NCBI GenBank assembly: GCA_029433415.1 | Contig: JAQTIA010000003.1 | Coordinates: forward strand, 958,501 to 1,022,500 | DNA: 64,000 nucleotides | Direction of reading: 5' to 3' | Source: Acetobacteraceae bacterium ESL0709 | GTDB taxonomy: Bacteria; Pseudomonadota; Alphaproteobacteria; Acetobacterales; Acetobacteraceae | Shown here: positions 26,046-36,367 of the stretch, piece by piece | Numbering within the stretch: position 1 is the stretch's first letter | How the letters are laid out: each line of letters starts with the position of its first letter | Position numbers and translations under genes: made by a program | Notes under the pieces: model-generated | Seen by the model: only the letters and a program-made list of their open reading frames with translations | Told to the model about the DNA's origin: nothing | The model's database searches: none

Positions 26046-26633
26046 TCAGTCTTTAGCAGGCAGGCGCGAAAGAGGGAAGAAACAGTTCTGGCTCCATAAT
26101 CCCAGACAGGGCTTTCCTTCCACATGCCCCGGCACAGCCAAAGCTGCCAGCTCAAAAAGCAGGGCACGACTGACGCGCGCCAGAATAGGCCTGTCTCCCT
26201 CTCCATCGCGCACATGAATATAGGGAATCGTTGCTTCATCAACAGGACGATCCCAGTCACATAATAAAGGATGATCGGGCCCCAAGCACACCAGCTCGTC
26301 AATATTTGTCCTGAAACAAAGATTCTGGGTGCGGTCACATTTTCCCTTGAAATCCAGATCCGTCGCCAGAAAGGGGACATCCTCCACGCAAATCATGCCT
26401 GATTCAGCCTGAGTACGGAGCCAGTAACGCCCTTGCCCGTCACGCTGGAGAAGAGAAGCAAAAAGGCAAACCATAGCCTTGCGTCTGATCGGCGTACCGC
26501 GATAGAGCCACACACCGTCACGACGAATCTGAAAGGGTAATAAGGGGCCATCTGCCTGTGTCTGTATGGTTTCGGCATCACCTGACAGATCAGAAGGCAC
26601 AAAAAGATCGGCAACCCCTGTTTGATAACCCAA
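26046..26633 (-). CDS. DUF1285 family protein
   Basis: 195 residues. The family pattern is clear: PFQIRRDGVWLYRGTPIRRKAMVCLFASLLQRD, then an EDVPFLATDLDF element and FRTNIDELVCLGPDHPL. Function unknown. The start is an unusual TTG, supported by AAGGAG six bases upstream and no better in-frame ATG. It is directly followed by cca, an association common in Alphaproteobacteria, and stands back to back with moxR. Confidence 0.8.
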   Translation of the reverse strand: MGYQTGVADLFVPSDLSGDAETIQTQADGPLLPFQIRRDGVWLYRGTPIRRKAMVCLFASLLQRDGQGRYWLRTQAESGMICVEDVPFLATDLDFKGKCDRTQNLCFRTNIDELVCLGPDHPLLCDWDRPVDEATIPYIHVRDGEGDRPILARVSRALLFELAALAVPGHVEGKPCLGLWSQNCFFPLSRLPAKD

Positions 26634-26851
26634 TGTTCACTCCTTCTCCCATAATGTTAAGACCAGCCTGCTGGACGCTGAGGCCATTACGACCTGACAA
26701 TTCTGCACGAAACGCCTATTAAGTGTCTTTGATATAAGTCTACCCTCTGGTTTAAATAAGGGGATAAAGGCTATATTCATGTTTCCAGGCTCGGAATTCT
26801 TTAAACAACTGCGTCAGAACGTGAACACAAAGCGTATTACCCAGAGGGCAT

Positions 26852-27904
26852 ATGACTGATCAGAACGTGACCGCCTCCCCTGTCCCCACTGAACTCCAAG
26901 GGCAGAATCAGATGGCAGATCAGGGACAGGAAATTATTCGTCAGGTCGATTTGCTGGCACCCGACCTTCAGGCGCTGGGCAAGGCTATTGGCCGGATCGT
27001 TCTGGGGCAGGAAACAGTGATCGAACAGGTTCTGATCACCCTGCTCAGTGGCGGTCACGCCCTGCTGGTTGGAGCGCCCGGTCTGGGAAAGACGCTTCTG
27101 GTCAATGTCTGCGCCAAGGTTTTGGGGCTGCAAAATTCGCGTATCCAGTTCACCCCCGATCTGATGCCTTCAGATATTACAGGCGCAGAGATTCTGGAGC
27201 AGGATGAAACCGGTCGACGCCATTTCCGTTTTCTTCCCGGTCCGCTTTTTGGTCAGCTTGTCCTGGCCGATGAAATTAACCGCGCCAGTCCGCGTACCCA
27301 GTCGGCCCTGTTGCAAGCCATGGCAGAAGGTTCTGTAACGCAAGGTGGGAAAAACTGGCCCCTGCCGCGCCCCTTTCATGTGTTGGCAACGCAAAACCCG
27401 ATTGAGCAGGAAGGCACCTACCCGTTGCCAGAAGCACAGCTTGACCGCTTCATGCTGCAAATCCCACTTGACTTTCCTCCTCTCGAATCTGAACGCGATA
27501 TGCTGCTACAGACCACAGGAGCCGTGCAGCCGGAACCACAAACCATTCTGAATGCCGAAGGGCTGATCAAGGCCCAGCAGCTTGTGCGCAGACTTCCAGT
27601 GGGAGAACAGGTGGTCCGGACTATCCTTGCTATTGTACGAGGACTGCGTCCTCAGGATGAAACAGCGTCCGATGAAATCAGACAATCTCTTGATTACGGG
27701 CCGGGACCCCGTGCCTCACAGGCCCTGATGATGGCAGCACGTGCCCGGGCCCTTCTCCAGGGTCGTCTCTCCCCTGATCTTGACGATGTTTACAGTCTGG
27801 CTCCCGCCGTTCTGTCCCACCGCCTTGGTTTGTCCTTTGCCGCGCAGGCTGAGGGTCTGACCACGACCCGGCTTATCCAGGCCCATCTGGCGCATTTTTC
27901 CTGA
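26852..27904 (+). CDS. MoxR-family AAA+ ATPase
   Basis: 350 residues. Walker A is GAPGLGKT (about residue 76) and Walker B is LVLADEINRA (about 140), followed by RTQSALLQAMAEGSVT and the sensor ATQNPIEQEGTYPLPEAQLDRF, all typical of MoxR. These are chaperone-like ATPases that work with VWA-domain proteins, and here the next genes are DUF58, DUF4159 and a VWA-like protein. GAGGGC precedes the ATG. Confidence 0.92.
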   Translation: MTDQNVTASPVPTELQGQNQMADQGQEIIRQVDLLAPDLQALGKAIGRIVLGQETVIEQVLITLLSGGHALLVGAPGLGKTLLVNVCAKVLGLQNSRIQFTPDLMPSDITGAEILEQDETGRRHFRFLPGPLFGQLVLADEINRASPRTQSALLQAMAEGSVTQGGKNWPLPRPFHVLATQNPIEQEGTYPLPEAQLDRFMLQIPLDFPPLESERDMLLQTTGAVQPEPQTILNAEGLIKAQQLVRRLPVGEQVVRTILAIVRGLRPQDETASDEIRQSLDYGPGPRASQALMMAARARALLQGRLSPDLDDVYSLAPAVLSHRLGLSFAAQAEGLTTTRLIQAHLAHFS

Positions 27905-27921
27905 CAGGACACCGCTCTGAC

Positions 27922-28824
27922 GTGTTGCGCCGCTTTCCTTTTCTGAACCATTTCCGCAAGGCAACGCCCGCACCGTCCGCCCTGCAGGAAGACATCCCCC
28001 ATCTGCCCGATCTCATTCTGGCAGCCGGCAAACTTGCCGTCATGCTGCAACCTGGGCGACACGGACAGAGACGATATGGTACGGGAGAGGATTTCTGGCA
28101 GTTCAGACCCTATAACCCGCCAGAACCAGCGTCCCTGATTGACTGGAAGCAATCAGCGCGCTCGCTGGATGAAACCATGCTCTGGGTCAGAGAGCGCGAG
28201 AAACAAACTCCCAGACCTCTCATGCTCTGGGTTGACCCTTCTCCCTCCATGAAATGGCGTTCGACGCAAACACTACCGACCAAATATGAGACAGCCCTTA
28301 CGGCCGCTCTGGCACTCGGACAAGCCGCCCTTCATGCCGGTGAAAGTGTCGCCACGCTGGAACAGAGGCGTTTTTTTACCGGTACTCATTTTCTGCCAAG
28401 ACTGGCTCTCAATCTAAGTCACATTCAAGGAAACTTCCCCAATTTCCGCCTCATTCCGCCTCATGCAACAATCATGATTGTCAGCGACTTTCTCTGGGAT
28501 GACGCGACACTGGAAAAACTCGCCAGAGAGTGCCGAAACCGGCCAGGAAAGACCGGACTCTTGGCTATTCTTGACCCTGCAGAATGCAATTTCCCTTATA
28601 GTGGCTCTCTCAAATTCACCAGCGAAGAGGCAGAACCTTCCCTTGAGCTGACCTCTGACGAAATTGTGCAAAAACACTATCAGGCTATTCTGCGTCGCCA
28701 CTTAGAAACACTTGTGCAACTCAGCCATAAATATGCCGGAGTCTTTTACTTCCTTCATCATAACGAGAAACCCCTCCTTCCCTCTCTCATGAGCCTTAAG
28801 GCCCTTCTGGGAGACAAGGCGTGA
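27922..28824 (+). CDS. DUF58 protein
   Basis: 300 residues, GTG start. The DUF58 signature is present at about residues 45-75 (GRHGQRRYGTGEDFWQFRPY ... IDWKQSAR), followed by a VWA-like region (LMLWVDPSPSMKW). It is usually coupled with MoxR. The stop overlaps the next GTG start. Confidence 0.9.
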   Translation: MLRRFPFLNHFRKATPAPSALQEDIPHLPDLILAAGKLAVMLQPGRHGQRRYGTGEDFWQFRPYNPPEPASLIDWKQSARSLDETMLWVREREKQTPRPLMLWVDPSPSMKWRSTQTLPTKYETALTAALALGQAALHAGESVATLEQRRFFTGTHFLPRLALNLSHIQGNFPNFRLIPPHATIMIVSDFLWDDATLEKLARECRNRPGKTGLLAILDPAECNFPYSGSLKFTSEEAEPSLELTSDEIVQKHYQAILRRHLETLVQLSHKYAGVFYFLHHNEKPLLPSLMSLKALLGDKA

Positions 28825-31622
28825 ACTTTCTATCTCCCTGGCTTCTTGTCGCTTTGGGTACATTGCCCCTTCTCTGGTGGCTGATCCGCTCCCTGCCACC
28901 ACGCCCTCATGTGCAGTCTTTCCCGTCCCTTCTTCTGGTCAGAAAACTGGTTTTCCAGAAGCAGAATGCCGCCCATACGCCGCTCTGGCTCCTGCTACTG
29001 CGCCTTCTGGCCATGATCTGCTTGATTCTTGGGCTTGCCGGACTTTACAAAACTCCTCCGGGGAAAGAGAGCATTCCCCGTAAACTCCTTCTTGTCATGG
29101 ATAATGGATGGGCCTCCACACCCCAATGGAACCAACGCCAGCAAGCGGCTCTCCATGTAGGTTTAAAAACCCTGCAACAAGGAGGTGCTGTGACTTTTTT
29201 GCTCACAGCCAAGGGCGAGGACGGACAATGGGCAGAACCTTTCACGACACGCGATCCCCGCCAGTTTGAAAGCCTGATCCATCAGCTAAGACCCTCTCCA
29301 TGGGCCACAGACCGTCATCATCTTGTCTGGCAGTTATCACACAGCCCCCTGAGCGATTTGCTGAAAGAGGCTGACAGCGTCATTCTCTCAGACGGTATTG
29401 CCGGCCCCGCTGACACTCTATTGCAACGTCGCCTTGCGATAAGCCCGCACGTGCAGGACGTACGCTGGCCCGACTGCTCCATCATGCGCCTTTACGGCAC
29501 GCTCCATGGTAATGAAATCAGGGTCATGGCACAGAGTATGGAGCATTGTCCGGCACAATCTCTCTCGCTCAAAGGGCTGACGATAGAGGAGAATGGCCAT
29601 TTCACGCCCCTGACCGACTGGTCCATTAAAGTTAATAAAGCCCAGGACATTACCATAGATCCGGCCATTCTCGGCTCCCTTGATGCGCTTTCCCTGGGGG
29701 CCGTCCCATTCCCCGCAGGACTTTCCCTTCTGAAAGCCCCATCACTTTCGCAAGATGCAGGATTATTACGCAAAACAGGCGATGATAAACCTCTAACTGG
29801 TGACATGTTCTACCTGAAACGCGCCCTGGAGAGTTTCACCAGGACGCAGGATGTCACGCCTTCCTCCCTTAAAGAGACCACCCTTTCAGTCCTTATTGCT
29901 CCTGATGACTCCCTTGATGCGGAAGAAACGCGAAAAGCCGTGCTGGACTGGGTACGAAAAGGCGGAATCCTCATACGTTTTGCCGGTCCTGGACTGATCC
30001 GGGCTGCTTCGGACAATAGTGACGTCATTGCTCAATCCCTAATGACCGTCCCTCTGCGCCCTGAAACCCGCTCGCTGGGTGGTTCCATGTCATGGAACAC
30101 GCCCCAGACTCTGGCTCCTTTCCCTGAAAATACGCCTCTCTCTGGCATCCCTGTCAGCAGCGACATTACGGTCAGGCGCCAGCTGGTCGCGCAACCTTCA
30201 GAAGATCTCCCGCACCATGTCTGGGCCTCTCTCAGTGACGGCACACCCCTGATTACGACACGACAGGAAGGAAAAGGCCGAATCATACTCTTCCACATCA
30301 CGTCTACGGCCAACTGGTCTGATCTGCCGCTCTCGGGACTATTTCCCCAAATACTGGAAAGGCTGATTAACCACATCCCCCATAATGACACTCCATCACC
30401 CATGATGTCTGGCACGATGAACCGTCAGCTTGCCCCGTGGAAAACACTGTTACCCCAGGGCACATTGGGCGATCCTGCCCCTTTTGTTCGTTCCATCGAC
30501 CCTCATGAAACCGTCACGGCTGGGCCTGAACATCCAGTTGGATTTTACGGAGTGTCCCCCCGGATTGTGCCCTTGAATCTTGCTTCAGCAGAAGAACCTC
30601 TCACCAGAGAAACACCACTGGGTGAGCTGACAAAGCCCAATTTCAGCCCCCTGCGCACATTATTGGGACCTTATCTTGTTCTGTTCTCCTTGCTCCTGTT
30701 CATGACCGACATGATATGGAGTTTCAAGCGGGCCGGTACTCTGAAACTTTCAGGAGGCCGGGTAGGATTCATGATTTTCTCTCTGGCCTCCATAATAATC
30801 CCCGCCCACGCTGCTTCAGTCCCGGATGAAGCCCTGCAACCCGGGCTTGGCTATATCATCTCGGGAGACGCTGATCTGGACAGACTTTCCCTGGAAGCGC
30901 TTGATGGCCTCACACGCTACATCAATCAGCGCAGCACGGCACGGCTGGGACCAGCACGGGGCGTTACGCCCGGGCAGGATGACCTGGCCTTTTACCCCGT
31001 TCTCTACTGGCCACTCACCGCCTCGACACAGATTAATGACCGTCAGGCTGCCGCCTTGAATGACTATATGGCCCATAACGGACTGATTCTGATGGATGAA
31101 ATGGGCGCAGGAACCGTCATTAACCAGACCAGCCTTGACACGATGAAAGCCGTTCTCTCCCGGCTTGGCCAACACCTCACATTCCCGCCCCTCGAAGTCG
31201 TGACTGATGATAATATCCTGGCACGAAGTTTCTACCTGCTCCACGACTTTCCCGGTCGCATTACGGGACAGAGTGTCTATACAGCGCGAACCCATTTCAA
31301 TGAAGGAGAAGATGTCAGCCCGCTTGTTATCGGCAATAATGACTGGGCTCATGCCTGGGCCATTGATGGAGACGGGCATACACTTTACGCCGTCCTACCT
31401 GAAGGTGAGGACCAGCGCGCACTAGCTTACCGCTTTGGAATGAATATCGTCATTTACGCACTAACCGGCAATTATAAATACGACCAGCGTTCCTATCCTG
31501 AAATGCTGAAAAGACTGGGGCAGGACCCTTCGTCTTCCTCTGGAAGCGATACTGACAAAACTGAACCGACCGGACGAGATCAACACTCTACAGGACCATC
31601 TGAAGAGGAGGAAGAACCATGA
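28821..31622 (+). CDS. DUF4159 protein with N-terminal BatA-like membrane domain
   Basis: 933 residues, GTG start. The N-terminus (FLSPWLLVALGTLPLLWWLI then FPSLLLVRKL) is the BatA/aerotolerance-type membrane anchor. A second membrane segment lies at about 615-635, and another at about 655-670 before the C-terminal DUF4159 domain (GYIISGDADLDRLSLEALDG ... LILMDEMGAG). Large middle part with a GATase-like element (WVRKGGILIRFAGPGL). Inner membrane, large periplasmic part. It probably forms a complex with the MoxR, DUF58 and following proteins. Confidence 0.88.
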   Translation: MNFLSPWLLVALGTLPLLWWLIRSLPPRPHVQSFPSLLLVRKLVFQKQNAAHTPLWLLLLRLLAMICLILGLAGLYKTPPGKESIPRKLLLVMDNGWASTPQWNQRQQAALHVGLKTLQQGGAVTFLLTAKGEDGQWAEPFTTRDPRQFESLIHQLRPSPWATDRHHLVWQLSHSPLSDLLKEADSVILSDGIAGPADTLLQRRLAISPHVQDVRWPDCSIMRLYGTLHGNEIRVMAQSMEHCPAQSLSLKGLTIEENGHFTPLTDWSIKVNKAQDITIDPAILGSLDALSLGAVPFPAGLSLLKAPSLSQDAGLLRKTGDDKPLTGDMFYLKRALESFTRTQDVTPSSLKETTLSVLIAPDDSLDAEETRKAVLDWVRKGGILIRFAGPGLIRAASDNSDVIAQSLMTVPLRPETRSLGGSMSWNTPQTLAPFPENTPLSGIPVSSDITVRRQLVAQPSEDLPHHVWASLSDGTPLITTRQEGKGRIILFHITSTANWSDLPLSGLFPQILERLINHIPHNDTPSPMMSGTMNRQLAPWKTLLPQGTLGDPAPFVRSIDPHETVTAGPEHPVGFYGVSPRIVPLNLASAEEPLTRETPLGELTKPNFSPLRTLLGPYLVLFSLLLFMTDMIWSFKRAGTLKLSGGRVGFMIFSLASIIIPAHAASVPDEALQPGLGYIISGDADLDRLSLEALDGLTRYINQRSTARLGPARGVTPGQDDLAFYPVLYWPLTASTQINDRQAAALNDYMAHNGLILMDEMGAGTVINQTSLDTMKAVLSRLGQHLTFPPLEVVTDDNILARSFYLLHDFPGRITGQSVYTARTHFNEGEDVSPLVIGNNDWAHAWAIDGDGHTLYAVLPEGEDQRALAYRFGMNIVIYALTGNYKYDQRSYPEMLKRLGQDPSSSSGSDTDKTEPTGRDQHSTGPSEEEEEP

Positions 31623-33706
31623 CCCTCGTCTGGTCCCCTTCCCTGCCTCCTTGGCTGCTCCTCACTTTGGCGCTTCTGACCATCCTGTTTGGCGCGTGGG
31701 GAATTTTCAGGCATGTACGCGGACAGATCTTCAAAACAATAGCCCTGCTCATAGTGCTGCTCTGGCTGGCGGGACCAGGCCTCCGCCAGCCCAGCATACA
31801 TATGCAACCACAGGACGTACTTGTCCTGGTTGACCACACCTCCTCCATGAATCTGCGCCAAAGGCGGGAAATGGCTGACCGGGCCGCAGACGAGCTGGTT
31901 AGCAGAATGAGGCTGATGCCCGGCGTTACCCCTTATCGTGTAACTATTTCAGATAATCAGGATGGGAGTACGCGCCTTTTCGAAGCCCTACGGCAGGAAG
32001 CACAGGACCATCCTGATCTGGCAGCCATTTTCATGCTGACCGATGGCATGAATCACGATACCCCCTCCTCTCTGGACGCCATCCTGCCCGCCTTCAAGCA
32101 CCGTTCCTTGCCCCTGCATGTACTGCTGACCGCAAAAGGTGAAGAAACAGACCGTACCTTGCAGATCCTCTCGGCACCTCCTTATGGCATAGTGGGAACC
32201 GAAGCCCATATCCACGTCCGCATCAATGATCTGGGTGGAAAAACCTTGGAAGGCGCCCGGATCTATGCACGCCAGAACAGTGACAAACCACATTTCGTAA
32301 CAGAAACCACAAATGGGCAATCTGTAGATATTCCAGTCAGGATCACCCATAGCGGAGCCAATCTGATTGAACTTTCTACCTCGGACCTGCCCGGAGAAGT
32401 TTCAACCCAGAATAATCGTCTGGTCGTCTCCATTCAGGGCATACAGGATCATCTCAAGGTCATGCTGGTTTCCGGCGCACCGACGCCCAGCGCACGCATA
32501 TGGCGTGATCTTCTGAAAGCCGATCCTTCAGTTGATCTCGTCCATTTTGTCATCCTGCGCTCTCCCGAAACAGCCGATGACACGCCTCTCTCCGAACTGG
32601 CCCTCATTCCTTTTCCGACGCATGAATTATTTGTTGAGAAAACCAGTCAGTTCGACCTGATTATCCTTGATGGATTTGATAACCCCAATCTTTTGCCTGA
32701 ATCCTACATCGACAATATTACGCACTATGTGCGTCAAGGAGGTGGATTACTAGTCATTTCGAGCAGTGAACTGGCCCAGCCAGGCAGTCTCCAGGATACG
32801 TCCCTGGGGAGCGTTCTTCCTGCCCATGTCGCCATTAATGGCACGAAAACTGACCTTATAAGACCCCAGCTTTCCGCCTTGGGTCAGATACATCCTGTCA
32901 CCAGCACACTGGAGCAAAAAGGAACATGGGGAGACACATGGGGTCCTTGGTACCGTTATCTGAAAACCGATCGGGTCAGGGGCTCCGTGCTGCTGACCAC
33001 ACAAAATCACGAACCTCTGCTCCTTCTCGACAAAGCCGATAAAGGACGTGTTGCCCAGATATTGTCTGACCAAGTCTGGCTTTGGTCTCGTGGGGGAAAT
33101 GGTGGTGGTCCACAGCAGGAACTTCTAAGACGCCTGTCGCACTGGCTGATGAAGGAGCCTGATCTTGAAGGCGAAAGACTGAAGGCGCGTCTGAACGATC
33201 GCCAGATCACCATCGACCGCTACAGTCTTGCTGAGCATGATCTCCTTACCGCCACGGTTCTCTCGCCACTGGGAGAGAATTATGCCGTCAAGATGAAGCC
33301 ACTGCATAATGACCGTCACCATCTGCGCGGCCTCCTGACACTGACCACCAATGACCGGGACAATCAGGGGATCTGGACAGTCCGGCAGGATGATCTCCTC
33401 ACTTTCATCGCTGATACAGGCCCTCAAATACCCGAAACCGAGGATCTCAGAAGTACGGCTCAAAACCTTGCTCCTCTGGCACAAGCATCAGGAGGCGGTA
33501 TTTTCTGGCTGGGCCGGCAGCCTGCTCCCGACCTGAAGCAGGTCAGGCAGGGCGAAACGCTGTCAGGAACAGACTGGGCCGGATTACCCCTCCATCCGCA
33601 AAAACTGCCTGGTTCTGATCATTTTTACCCGCTTTTACCACCGTGGCTGGCTTTACTTCTTGTTTTGCCCTTAGTATCTCTTGGATGGTGGCGCGAAGGG
33701 CATTAA
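31619..33706 (+). CDS. Membrane protein with VWA-like and GATase1-like regions
   Basis: 695 residues. Two N-terminal membrane segments, then DVLVLVDHTSSMNLRQRR, a VWA-type metal site with T in place of the first S. A beta-rich middle, then a class I glutamine-amidotransferase-like stretch (LIILDGFDNPN ... VRQGGGLLVISSSE) and a final membrane helix (WLALLLVLPLVSLGWW). It is the fourth gene of the MoxR cluster and overlaps the DUF4159 gene by four bases. The exact role is unknown. Confidence 0.8.
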   Translation: MTLVWSPSLPPWLLLTLALLTILFGAWGIFRHVRGQIFKTIALLIVLLWLAGPGLRQPSIHMQPQDVLVLVDHTSSMNLRQRREMADRAADELVSRMRLMPGVTPYRVTISDNQDGSTRLFEALRQEAQDHPDLAAIFMLTDGMNHDTPSSLDAILPAFKHRSLPLHVLLTAKGEETDRTLQILSAPPYGIVGTEAHIHVRINDLGGKTLEGARIYARQNSDKPHFVTETTNGQSVDIPVRITHSGANLIELSTSDLPGEVSTQNNRLVVSIQGIQDHLKVMLVSGAPTPSARIWRDLLKADPSVDLVHFVILRSPETADDTPLSELALIPFPTHELFVEKTSQFDLIILDGFDNPNLLPESYIDNITHYVRQGGGLLVISSSELAQPGSLQDTSLGSVLPAHVAINGTKTDLIRPQLSALGQIHPVTSTLEQKGTWGDTWGPWYRYLKTDRVRGSVLLTTQNHEPLLLLDKADKGRVAQILSDQVWLWSRGGNGGGPQQELLRRLSHWLMKEPDLEGERLKARLNDRQITIDRYSLAEHDLLTATVLSPLGENYAVKMKPLHNDRHHLRGLLTLTTNDRDNQGIWTVRQDDLLTFIADTGPQIPETEDLRSTAQNLAPLAQASGGGIFWLGRQPAPDLKQVRQGETLSGTDWAGLPLHPQKLPGSDHFYPLLPPWLALLLVLPLVSLGWWREGH

Positions 33707-33777
33707 ACAATGTATGATCTGCGCAATCACGTCTGTCATGACTCGTCATGGACACTAAAAGAGGCTACATAGAGAAG

Positions 33778-34446
33778 ATGCGTTTGTTCGATTCCATCAG
33801 GCCTTGTTTGCTCCGTTCTGTTCTCGCAGCCTTTCTGGCGGGCGGGCCCGTCATACTGTTTCATCCACAGCAGGCTCAGGCTCAGGCTGTTGACGAGGCA
33901 GAAGCCGAACAGGACGCCATGAACGCTCAGCAGCGTGAAGAGGACCAGAAAAAGGCCAAACATGCCGCGCCGCCTTCTGCCATACCTGGTGCCGATCAGA
34001 ACGCCGATGATAAAAGCCATTCGCGCCTTGATCTAAACCCTACGGCTGCCCTTTTTGATGCGGTCAACAAGGGATCCATGCTGGCAACGAAAGAAGCTCT
34101 AAGCCGCGGTGCTGATGTCAATGCCAGAAATATACTGGATCAGACTGCCCTTGATATGGCTATCGACCTTGGCCGCAATGATATCATGTTCCTCCTGCTC
34201 TCCATGAAGACCTATAATCCCGATGGCCGTCTTACAACGTCTGCCGCCCATGAGACTGTAACGGACAAACAGGGACGCAAAAAAGTTATTATTGATGGTC
34301 AGATGGCCATGACGAGAGCAGGACGGAAGGTCCATTTTGTCAGTGATGGTGGACACCCGCAACCTGGGGTCGGTTTCCTTGGCTTTAACGGGCCACAGAC
34401 CTCACACTCCGCTACACCGGCCGCCACCAGAAGAACGGCTCGCTAA
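33778..34446 (+). CDS. Exported ankyrin-repeat protein
   Basis: 222 residues from ATG 33778 (AGAGAAG upstream); the frame extends ten codons further to 33748. A signal peptide ends near AQA|Q. An acidic, glutamine-rich region follows, then about two ankyrin units (PTAALFDAVNKGSMLATKEALSRGADVNARNILDQTALDMAIDLGRNDIMFLLL). The C-terminus is disordered, with HPQPGVGFLGFNG. Likely periplasmic; function unknown. Confidence 0.78.
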   Translation: MRLFDSIRPCLLRSVLAAFLAGGPVILFHPQQAQAQAVDEAEAEQDAMNAQQREEDQKKAKHAAPPSAIPGADQNADDKSHSRLDLNPTAALFDAVNKGSMLATKEALSRGADVNARNILDQTALDMAIDLGRNDIMFLLLSMKTYNPDGRLTTSAAHETVTDKQGRKKVIIDGQMAMTRAGRKVHFVSDGGHPQPGVGFLGFNGPQTSHSATPAATRRTAR

Positions 34447-34508
34447 TTCCCTGTTCTTCCATATTTGCCCTCGGACCTGAGCAATAGGGGACGGAGCGAC
34501 GTTTTCTC

Positions 34509-35594
34509 TCAGGCTGTCTGCCTGAGAGTATGGGTCTCCTGACGCAAAAGATCAATCGGATAAAGCTTGCCCTCACGCTCGAAATACCAGAACGTCCAGC
34601 CATTACAGGAAGGCGCATTAGTCAGTTGAGCGCCCAACTTATGGATGGACCCCCTCTGCTTGCCTGATACCAATGTACCATCAGGCGACACAGAAGCCCT
34701 CAGCCGGCGTTGACGATCATAGACATAGGTTCCAGCGGGCAAGGAGCCGTTCTCGACAAAGAACCCGAAAGGAATACGTGGCATCTCGCGTTTAGCGGGC
34801 GTTATGGCGAGTTTCTCCGATGGAAGGACCTCAACTTCTGCAACACGTCTGCGCGCTGCCTCCAGATAAGGGAGATAACGCTCAATCCCCAGATAATGAC
34901 GCCCCAATTTTTTCGCGACTGCTGGCGTCGTTCCTGTGCCGCAAAACGGATCCAGCACGACGTCATTTTCTCTGGTAGAAGCCAGAAGGACACGATGCAA
35001 AAGACTTTCGGGCTTTTGGGTTGGATGCAACTTCAGGCCCGCCTCGTCCTGCAGCCGCTCCTTGCCTGTGCAGAGAGGCAGATACCAATCAGAACGCATC
35101 TGCAGATCATCATTTAGGGCCTTCATGGCCTGATAATTAAAGCAATAACGGCTCTTGGCGCTTCGCGCCGCCCAAATCAGGGTCTCATGCGCATTGGTAA
35201 AACGCCGGCCTCTGAAATTGGGCATGGGATTAGCCTTCCGCCAGATGATGTCATTGAGGATCCAGAACCCCAGATCTTGCAAAATCGTCCCCAGACGAAA
35301 AATATTGTGATAGGAACCAATCACCCAGATCGTGCCATCCTTGTCCAGAAGGCGACGTGCTTCTGACAGCCAGCCCCTCGTAAAATCGTCATAGGCTTGA
35401 TAGTCGGAAAATTTGTCCCAATCATCATTAACACCGTCAACGACTGTCTCGTCAGGGCGGCGCAACTCCCCTTTAAGCTGGAGATTATAGGGCGGATCGG
35501 CAAAGATACAGTTTACGCTCCCCCCTGCCAGACCTTTCATGACGTCTATACATTCGCCTTGCAATAATTGATCGAAAAATAAATCTTTTGTCAT
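34509..35594 (-). CDS. ccrM: Cell-cycle adenine DNA methyltransferase, GANTC-type (CcrM)
   Basis: 361 residues. Catalytic motif DPPYNLQL at about residue 33 and the S-adenosylmethionine motif DPFCGTGTT at about 218, in the beta-class order. The C-terminal extra domain ([22 protein letters not shown] ... [10 protein letters not shown] ... NGWTFWYFE) is the one found in CcrM. CcrM methylates the adenine in GANTC late in the cell cycle and controls cell-cycle genes in Alphaproteobacteria. The start overlaps the rnhB stop by four bases. GANTC sites lie upstream of the operon. Confidence 0.93.
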   Translation of the reverse strand: MTKDLFFDQLLQGECIDVMKGLAGGSVNCIFADPPYNLQLKGELRRPDETVVDGVNDDWDKFSDYQAYDDFTRGWLSEARRLLDKDGTIWVIGSYHNIFRLGTILQDLGFWILNDIIWRKANPMPNFRGRRFTNAHETLIWAARSAKSRYCFNYQAMKALNDDLQMRSDWYLPLCTGKERLQDEAGLKLHPTQKPESLLHRVLLASTRENDVVLDPFCGTGTTPAVAKKLGRHYLGIERYLPYLEAARRRVAEVEVLPSEKLAITPAKREMPRIPFGFFVENGSLPAGTYVYDRQRRLRASVSPDGTLVSGKQRGSIHKLGAQLTNAPSCNGWTFWYFEREGKLYPIDLLRQETHTLRQTA

Positions 35595-36229
35595 GAAGAA
35601 GCGGCCTCAAATGAAAGTAAGTGACGTATAGGAGCAAAACTGCTGCGATGATGCGGGGTTATACCCCAGCCTCTCAGCCCTTCCTTATGAAGGGCCGTGC
35701 CATAACCGGCATTACGCGCCCACCCATAAGCCGGGTAGCGGGTTGAAAGACGCGCCATAAGGCGATCACGCAAAATTTTGGCAATGATGGACGCTGCTGC
35801 GATAGACAGACTAAGACCATCACCTTTAATGACCATCTGGACCGGACAAGGCATGGATTTGGGGGCGTATTTGCCATCAATCAGCGCCACAACCGGAATT
35901 TTTCCTGCCAGAGAGATCAGGCGATCCAGTGCTCTGCGCATGGCCAAGTGAGCCGCACCGCTTATGTTGAGACGTTCAATCTCCGCGACAGAGGCAGCAC
36001 CGGGTGCAATATAAACATTCCTGGCTTCATAAAGTGCCGAAAAAGCTTTCTCACGCCTGAGAGCTGTAAGTTTCTTGGAATCATCAAGCAGAGAGGCAAG
36101 AGCGGCATCTGGCGGAGAGGTAAAGGCCACGGCCGCCGCGACAACGGGACCCGCCAGAGGCCCTCGACCGACCTCATCCACACCAGCAACGAGCCCGCTA
36201 AAGGCTGACTCAAGGCTGTAATCTGGCAT
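35591..36229 (-). CDS. rnhB: Ribonuclease HII
   Basis: 212 residues from ATG 36229; a start ten codons further up is possible. Removes RNA from RNA-DNA hybrids. The catalytic [18 protein letters not shown] near the N-terminus, LDDSKKL, and the downstream [20 protein letters not shown] with YPAYGW are all present. It is upstream of ccrM in one transcript, as in many Alphaproteobacteria. Confidence 0.94.
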   Translation of the reverse strand: MPDYSLESAFSGLVAGVDEVGRGPLAGPVVAAAVAFTSPPDAALASLLDDSKKLTALRREKAFSALYEARNVYIAPGAASVAEIERLNISGAAHLAMRRALDRLISLAGKIPVVALIDGKYAPKSMPCPVQMVIKGDGLSLSIAAASIIAKILRDRLMARLSTRYPAYGWARNAGYGTALHKEGLRGWGITPHHRSSFAPIRHLLSFEAASS

Positions 36230-36277
36230 TTTCTCTCCCCAAGCATCGCGTCCTATCAAACGTTCTGCTTAGGTTTT

Positions 36278-36344
36278 GAATCAGATCGACTCCAAAGGGA
36301 AGCCCTAAATGAAAAAAAATTCGTGAGTCAAGAGAAAACGAATC
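36278..36344 (-). promoter_or_regulatory. Cluster of four GANTC sites upstream of rnhB-ccrM
   Basis: GAATC 36278-36282, GACTC 36288-36292, GAGTC 36325-36329 and GAATC 36340-36344. On the minus strand TTGACT (36326-36331) could be a -35 box overlapping the third site. CcrM itself methylates these sites, so feedback control is plausible. Confidence 0.55.
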
Positions 36345-36350
36345 TTTTTA

Positions 36351-36367
36351 AAGACTTAGAAAAAGTC
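36351..36367 (-). terminator. Possible terminator after the GYF-domain gene
   Basis: AGGACTT and AAGTCTT can pair (one G-T) around TTTCT, followed by TTTAAAAAG on the minus strand, directly after the stop at 36368. Confidence 0.35.

Noticed and set aside
26779-26850. Small frame of 23 codons before moxR (MFPGSEFFKQLR...)
   Set aside because: Too short, with no similarity that I recognise; more likely leader sequence of moxR.
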